11,734 nucleotides of DNA from positions 1 to 11,734 of the forward strand of contig CAYRJA010000102.1 of assembly GCA_964424455.1 (NCBI GenBank), given 5' to 3'. This document shows, in pieces, positions 8,541 to 11,734 of this stretch. This DNA comes from CAYRJA01 sp964424455 (GTDB taxonomy: Bacteria > Bacteroidota > Bacteroidia > Chitinophagales > UBA10324). The notes under the pieces are model-generated. The model saw nothing but the letters and a program-made list of their open reading frames with translations, did no database searches and was not told the origin of the DNA. The translations under genes and the position numbers were made by a program. Position 1 is the stretch's first letter. Every line of letters starts with the position of its first letter.

Positions 8541-9572
8541 GGTACAGGAGGAACAGCGGAAGTTACTATCTCATCAACCCCTTCGGGAAGTATTTGTTCG
8601 GGAACTGCTGTGCAGTTCAGCGCAGCGCCGGTGAATGGAGGAAGCGCCCCCACCTATCAGTGGAAAAAGAATGGCGCTGTAACAGGAAGTAATTCTTCCG
8701 GCTATTCTGACAGCACTCTGGTCAACGATGATGTTATCTCCTGCACCATGGTTTCCAATGCCGGTTGCGTCAGTTCTGCGCCGGTAACGGATTCAGTCAT
8801 TGTTTCGGTGGTTCCGGGTGGAAATGCAGGAACTATCAGTGCATTACGCGATACCATTTGCTCGGGTACTCCCGCCAGCCTGCAACTGACCGGCAGCAGC
8901 GGAAATATTCAATGGCAATCTTCTCTTGCTCCAACGGGCTTTACGAATATCAGCGGTGCAGACTCAGCCACATACATGGAAGCGCCCACTGCTACTACTT
9001 ATTATCGTGCAGTGACAGGTACAGGAAATTGCTCGGATACTTCAGATGTCATTAAGTTGGTGGTAAATCCATCGCCTGTAGCAGCATTTGATTACACAAC
9101 CACAGGAAAACAGGTTCAGTTTACTGACGGGAGCACAGGAGCCAGCACCTATGAATGGGATTTCGGCGATGGTGGATCTTCTGCAGATCAAAATCCTACT
9201 CACAATTATGCTGCAGAAGGACTTTACCATGTCTGCCTCAATGTGTTTAACGGCTCTAATTGTTCATTTACAATTTGCAAGGATGTGCAGGTAGGCGCTA
9301 CAGGCGTAGCTTCATTTTCTCAGCAAAATAAATGGAAGATATATCCAACTGTAACAGAAAATAATATTTACATCACCGGAGAAAATACACAGAACATCAG
9401 TACAGTGGAATTGTACGATGTATTAGGAAGAAGCAGAGGGATAAAGAACTATAAAGGCAACGGAAACAATACGCTGCAAGTAGATATTTCAGCATTTGCA
9501 GAAGGAGTGTATTACCTGAAAATAAAAACAAGCAGTACAGACTTTGTTCAGCCGATTATTAAAATGAAATAG
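8253..9572 (+). CDS. Large repeat-built surface protein, 3' part with T9SS sorting domain
   Basis: Continuation of the gene that starts at 5639; no start codon is expected here. Of the 439 residues after the gap, 1-96 end the last long unit. An Ig-like domain (about 102-187) follows, with SGSICSG, YQWKKNG and a Cys pair. A second Ig-like domain (about 190-272) has DTICSG and IQWQSS and is related to residues 341-427 of the 3420 product. A PKD domain (about 275-348, YEWDFGDG, NPTHNY) and a type A T9SS sorting domain (about 360-439, KWKIYPTV, VELYDVLGR, AEGVYYLKIKT) complete it. The signal peptide on the 5' part plus this ending mark a Sec-exported, T9SS-delivered surface protein. The final 117 residues differ from the 3420 product at only a few positions. 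Confidence 0.9.
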   Translation, partial: SNAFNNLTFTPGYTYTLSAGKTQTIHGALNISGTGGFPVRIQSSAAGTPAIFYKESGVVCVDYIRLSDNTATGGATYFAGANSEDMGGNTGWSFTGGTGGTAEVTISSTPSGSICSGTAVQFSAAPVNGGSAPTYQWKKNGAVTGSNSSGYSDSTLVNDDVISCTMVSNAGCVSSAPVTDSVIVSVVPGGNAGTISALRDTICSGTPASLQLTGSSGNIQWQSSLAPTGFTNISGADSATYMEAPTATTYYRAVTGTGNCSDTSDVIKLVVNPSPVAAFDYTTTGKQVQFTDGSTGASTYEWDFGDGGSSADQNPTHNYAAEGLYHVCLNVFNGSNCSFTICKDVQVGATGVASFSQQNKWKIYPTVTENNIYITGENTQNISTVELYDVLGRSRGIKNYKGNGNNTLQVDISAFAEGVYYLKIKTSSTDFVQPIIKMK

Positions 9573-9575
9573 AAC
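9223..9575 (+). repeat. Homogenised PKD-end/T9SS sorting cassette, copy 2
   Basis: Partner of 4855-5207, offset 4368 bases with no gaps and about 15 mismatches. Several of the differences are silent; visible replacements include Arg/Ser, Glu/Gly, Met/Val and Ser/Pro in the sorting domain. Confidence 0.9.
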
Positions 9576-9610
9576 GCTATGCAGCAGTTCCCTTTCATAC
9601 AACACCCGCT

Positions 9611-9716
9611 GTCATTCCGAGCGCAGCGAGGAATCCGTCCGTTCCTCGTGTCATGTCGAGGAACGAGACATCCCAGCGTTAAATGATGAGATTCTTCGCT
9701 GCGCTCAGAATGACAG
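9611..9716. repeat. REP-like repeat cluster downstream of the surface gene
   Basis: Three units: GTCATTCCGAGCGCAGCGAG and following (9611), GTCATGTCGAGGAACGAGAC and following (9650-9674), and the inverted unit at 9685-9716, which is identical to 46-77 and 160-191. The order of units resembles the cluster at 9-191. No gene is seen between 9573 and 10005. Confidence 0.85.
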
Positions 9717-9727
9717 CATTTTTCTTG

Positions 9728-9941
9728 TCATGCTGACGAAGGAAGCATCTGTTGCGTTCGGTTTGCAACCGAGCGCAATCAATATTTATTACTCGGTTAC
9801 AAACCGAGTAGAACGGACACTAAGGATGAGAAAAAGAAATCGTTAAAACGATTATTTCTCCGATTGCTTTGTAGCCCACGATTTAAATCGTGGGCTACAA
9901 AGGATATACTTTCACATTAACGGCTTCAGCCGTTTAGTCTT
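9728..9941. repeat. 214-bp structured direct repeat, copy A
   Basis: Matches 10603-10816 with no gaps and seven mismatches by my count, all transitions. It starts with an ATGCTGACGAAGGAAGCATC REP-like unit and then holds several hairpins. These are TCGGTT/AACCGA around TGC, TACTCGGTT/AACCGAGTA at 9790-9810, AATCGTT/AACGATT at 9838-9853, a perfect 34-base palindrome at 9868-9901 (half: TTTGTAGCCCACGATTT), and AACGGCT/AGCCGTT at 9919-9934. Short palindromes of this type are often linked to REP-associated (IS200-like) transposases, but no transposase gene is in this window. Confidence 0.85.
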
Positions 9942-10005
9942 GATTGCAAACCGAGTTAAATGAGGAAGCTCCAACTTAGTATGGAGACTTTTCGGAAGCA
10001 ACATA

Positions 10006-10302
10006 TTATTTTCTTCCCTTCCAAACCTTAGGATTTCTCTTTTGATGGGTAACGGCGAGTACTATAATCTGATTCTTATACATTCTGAAATAGATGTTGT
10101 ACGGAAAATCTTTTAGTACAGCTCTCCTTATTTGTTTATGCACTTCCTGAAATTGTTCCGGATGGTGATGTACTCTTGATAAAAGCATATCGAGTATTTC
10201 TAAGAAAAGCAACCCTACTCCTCGCTTCTGCTTTTCGTAGTAAGAAATAATTTCATCAATCTCTTGCTTTACAGCCGGTCGGAGAATTAATTCAGCGGGC
10301 AT
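10006..10302 (-). CDS. RelE/ParE-family toxin
   Basis: A 98-residue protein with the ParE-type layout: LRPAVKQEIDEIISYYEKQ helices at the N-terminus, then GVGLLFLEILDMLL, HHHPEQFQEV, IRRAVLKDFPYNIYFRMYKNQIIVLAVTHQKRNP and a final KVW. The IRR-A-[VL]-x-x-FPY-x-IYF and VLAV-x-H-x-x-R-x-P-x-x-W signatures are typical of this family. Members either poison gyrase (ParE) or cut mRNA (RelE); which applies here cannot be told from sequence alone, though similarity looks closer to ParE. It overlaps the antitoxin gene by 11 bases, so the pair is translationally coupled. Length is normal and nothing appears broken. Confidence 0.88.
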   Translation of the reverse strand: MPAELILRPAVKQEIDEIISYYEKQKRGVGLLFLEILDMLLSRVHHHPEQFQEVHKQIRRAVLKDFPYNIYFRMYKNQIIVLAVTHQKRNPKVWKGRK

Positions 10303-10528
10303 ATTTTTTAGATAATGCTGATTTTACCTTGTCCCATGTTTCCACTTTTTGGGGATGTGTCAGATAATCTGTCCATCGGTCTTCTAATAATTGGAGTTCT
10401 TCTTTATCGGGTGTGTCATCGTACTCCTCATGAGATTCAATATTTTTTACAAACTTCAATGCGTTCAGCATTTCAAGAAAGAGCTGTGTATTGCTTTTCG
10501 TATCAATGGTAACCGTAATCTTAGTCAT
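10292..10528 (-). CDS. Putative antitoxin of the RelE/ParE pair
   Basis: A small acidic protein of 78 residues starting MTKITVTIDTKSN, transcribed just ahead of the toxin and overlapping it by 11 bases. ATG 10528 is preferred over the longer frame to 10657. The upstream 43 codons run into the 214-bp repeat, and a -7-like box lies between. The N-terminal beta strand plus helix (QLFLEMLNALKFVKNI) could be the DNA-binding or dimer part. The acidic middle (EEYDDTPDKEELQLLEDRW) and the basic C-terminus would be the toxin-wrapping tail. I do not recognise the exact antitoxin family; the call rests on size, order and overlap. Confidence 0.75.
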   Translation of the reverse strand: MTKITVTIDTKSNTQLFLEMLNALKFVKNIESHEEYDDTPDKEELQLLEDRWTDYLTHPQKVETWDKVKSALSKKYAR

Positions 10529-10548
10529 AGGAGTATGATTTCGTTTCT

Positions 10549-10556
10549 CAAAAATA
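10549..10556 (-). promoter_or_regulatory. Likely -7 box of the toxin-antitoxin operon
   Basis: On the minus strand TATTTTTG is a perfect TAnnTTTG match, with the start codon at 10528 about 20 bases downstream. Nineteen bases upstream there is only TTTT in place of TTTG. The resulting leader is very short. Confidence 0.35.
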
Positions 10557-10602
10557 CTTTTTATAAGAGATTGTGAAAAATATATTTGGTTTTGAACACA
10601 GT

Positions 10603-10816
10603 TCATGCTGACGAAGGAAGCATCTGTTGCGTTCGGTTTGCAACCGAGTGCAATCAATATTTATTACTCGGTTACAAACCGAGTAGAACGGACACTAAGG
10701 ATGAGAAAAAGAAATCGTTGAAACGATTATTTCTCTGATTGCTTTGTAGCCCACGATTTAAATCGCGGGCTACAAGGGATATGCTTTCACACTAACGGCT
10801 TCAGCCGTTTAGTCTT
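10603..10816. repeat. 214-bp structured direct repeat, copy B
   Basis: Copy of 9728-9941, offset 875 bases. Of the seven differences, five lie outside paired positions or in a loop (for example the A-to-G in the AATCGTT/AACGATT loop). One turns a terminal T-A pair of the long palindrome into T-G. One breaks a pair in its right arm. The two copies enclose the toxin-antitoxin pair. Confidence 0.85.
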
Positions 10817-11066
10817 TCCATCCCCACAAAGTCATCCGAAGCGGGCTTTGCGGTACAAATCCCCGTCATGTCCTCGCCTGTCGTCAGACAATACGGTCGA
10901 GAGACACGGCGTAGAAAGAACAACCATCTTCTTGTCAGATGATTCTGTGGAATTACTGTAACACCTCATCTATGAGTATCCTTCTTCTCATCACATTGAT
11001 ATGCCGGTAGTTTGACATTTTTTGCCGGAGAACTCCTTTAATATCACGAAAAAAGCGCGCTCACCT
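10817..11066. other. Intergenic stretch with no recognisable gene
   Basis: These 250 bases hold no supported gene or tRNA. Small items are an isolated AAGCGGG word near 10842, a weak CATCT/AGATG hairpin near 10926-10942, and ACTGTAACAC at 10955-10964, a 10-mer also found at 239-248 and 11249-11258. GCGCGCTCA at 11055-11063 also occurs upstream of copy 1 of the operator candidate (3189-3197). Confidence 0.5.
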
Positions 11067-11109
11067 TCCCGCTTGTAAAGAATATACGCCCGCTTATCAA
11101 ATGTATTTG
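11067..11109 (+). promoter_or_regulatory. Candidate LytTR operator and promoter (copy 2)
   Basis: CCCGCTTGT (11068-11076) and CCCGCTTAT (11089-11097) again start 21 bases apart. The 36-base core matches 3244-3279 at 33 positions. TGTATTTG (11102-11109) sits at the same offset as TAGGTTGG in copy 1 and also matches five of six -7 box positions. It faces the third surface gene at 11412. Confidence 0.45.
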
Positions 11110-11199
11110 CAAAGTGCTAATAAGTATCTATACCTTACATTTCATTAGTACATCACAGATTGTTGCGCGGGTAGAAGTTTCTTAAAAAAAGATTAAACA

Positions 11200-11352
11200 A
11201 TGATAAAAGAATTACAGAAGAAAGCAGGATTAAGATTGAAACGCAGCAACTGTAACACCCTGCCATGCAAGAGAAATTTTCCGGAAGATTTACTGACAGC
11301 AATCTTCCATTCATTAAATAAAACCCCATCACTAAACCCCTTCTTATCATGA
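11200..11352 (+). other. Short leader ORF, coding status doubtful
   Basis: A 50-codon frame starting MIKELQKKAGLRLKR and ending in TGA at 11350-11352, overlapping the ATG at 11349. Its start has slight likeness to the beginning of the 3420 gene (AAAGAAT then CAGAAAGCAGGA words). It may be a decayed 5' end or a leader peptide. No recognisable domain. Confidence 0.15.
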
Positions 11353-11411
11353 AAAAGTATTACGCCCATTTTTCTTTACCATTTTTTTCTAAACCCCATA
11401 AACTTACAATT

Positions 11412-11734
11412 ATGAAAAAGCTACAAACACTTTACATCCTGCCCATCTTATTGCTATTAGCAATGAGCGGCAACACTTACGCGGCTGACTACTACTGGGT
11501 AGGCGGTACCGGCAACTGGTCTGATAATGCTAACCACTGGGCAACATCTTCGGGTGGCTCCAGTTTCCATTCACAAGTGCCCACCTCTGCAGACGATGTC
11601 TATTTCGATACCAATTCGTTCGGTGCCGGTGGTCAGATAGTTACTATTGACCAGACTATTGTAAATTGCAAAAACATGGACTGGACAGGAGTAACCAATA
11701 CACCTCAATTCAAGTCATCGTCTGTAACGAATGT
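11412..11734 (+). CDS. Surface protein paralogous to the 5639 gene, 5' part
   Basis: Runs off the window end after 107 codons. Signal peptide MKKLQTLYILPILLLLAMSG with cleavage near TYA-A, then DYYWVGGTGNWSDNANHWATSSGG, VYFDTNSFGAGGQIVTIDQT and MDWTGVTNTPQF. Every block aligns in order with the start of the 5639 product, so the rest is expected to be long beta-rich units and probably a T9SS sorting domain outside the window. An in-frame ATG at 11349 would add MKKYYAHFSLPFFSKPHKLTI before the signal peptide. I prefer 11412 because it matches the paralogue's start and gives a normal signal peptide. A candidate LytTR-type operator lies upstream at 11067. Confidence 0.88.
   Translation, partial: MKKLQTLYILPILLLLAMSGNTYAADYYWVGGTGNWSDNANHWATSSGGSSFHSQVPTSADDVYFDTNSFGAGGQIVTIDQTIVNCKNMDWTGVTNTPQFKSSSVTN

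Noticed and set aside
9611..9941. CRISPR array
   Set aside because: Repeats are inverted as well as direct, vary in sequence and spacing, have no regular unique spacers, and no cas gene is present.
10315..10576. Plus-strand open frames over the antitoxin region
   Set aside because: Shadows of the minus-strand antitoxin gene and its leader.
11153..11350. Minus-strand 65-residue frame with hydrophobic segments
   Set aside because: It lies antisense to the leader of the third surface gene, and its hydrophobic look comes from A-rich plus-strand sequence.

Overview
The window looks like a Bacteroidota chromosome, probably from a Chitinophagales- or Sphingobacteriales-like lineage. It is AT-rich and encodes two proteins with a type IX secretion (T9SS) C-terminal sorting domain. 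It also has a TPR histidine kinase paired with a LytTR regulator, TAnnTTTG-like promoter boxes, and the GTCATTCCGA/GAGGAATC intergenic repeats seen in many Bacteroidota. A run of exactly 100 N marks a scaffold gap, so this is a draft assembly. The taxonomic call is an inference from gene families, not a marker gene.

Layout. 1-345: repeat cluster and short leader. 346-3176: two-component pair, made of a membrane sensor kinase with a periplasmic TPR region and a LytTR response regulator. 3177-3419: intergenic region with a candidate LytTR-type direct repeat. 3420-5204: secreted PKD/T9SS protein. 5205-5638: degenerate intergenic repeats. 5639-9572: one large T9SS surface protein built from units of about 1.18 kb, interrupted by the assembly gap at 8151-8250. 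9573-10816: repeat clusters, including two 97%-identical 214-bp structured repeats that flank a minus-strand toxin-antitoxin pair (10006-10528). 10817-11411: long leader with a second copy of the LytTR-type direct repeat. 11412-end: start of a third surface protein, a paralogue of the 5639 gene.

How the parts may fit. The kinase/regulator pair sits beside a family of modular cell-surface proteins. A 36-bp element with two CCCGCTT(G/A)T half-sites 21 bp apart occurs upstream of the first surface gene and again upstream of the last one. Its half-site length, spacing and partial sequence agreement resemble LytTR operators. The working model is that the local TPR kinase and LytTR regulator control these surface genes. 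This is inference; only the motif geometry is seen directly.

The surface genes also show sequence exchange. Their last ~350 bp are 96% identical while the domains just upstream are clearly diverged, and units inside the 5639 gene share a 144-bp identical block. Both point to recent recombination or gene conversion. The most unusual features are the shared operator candidates, the homogenised sorting cassette, and the TA module bracketed by long structured direct repeats.
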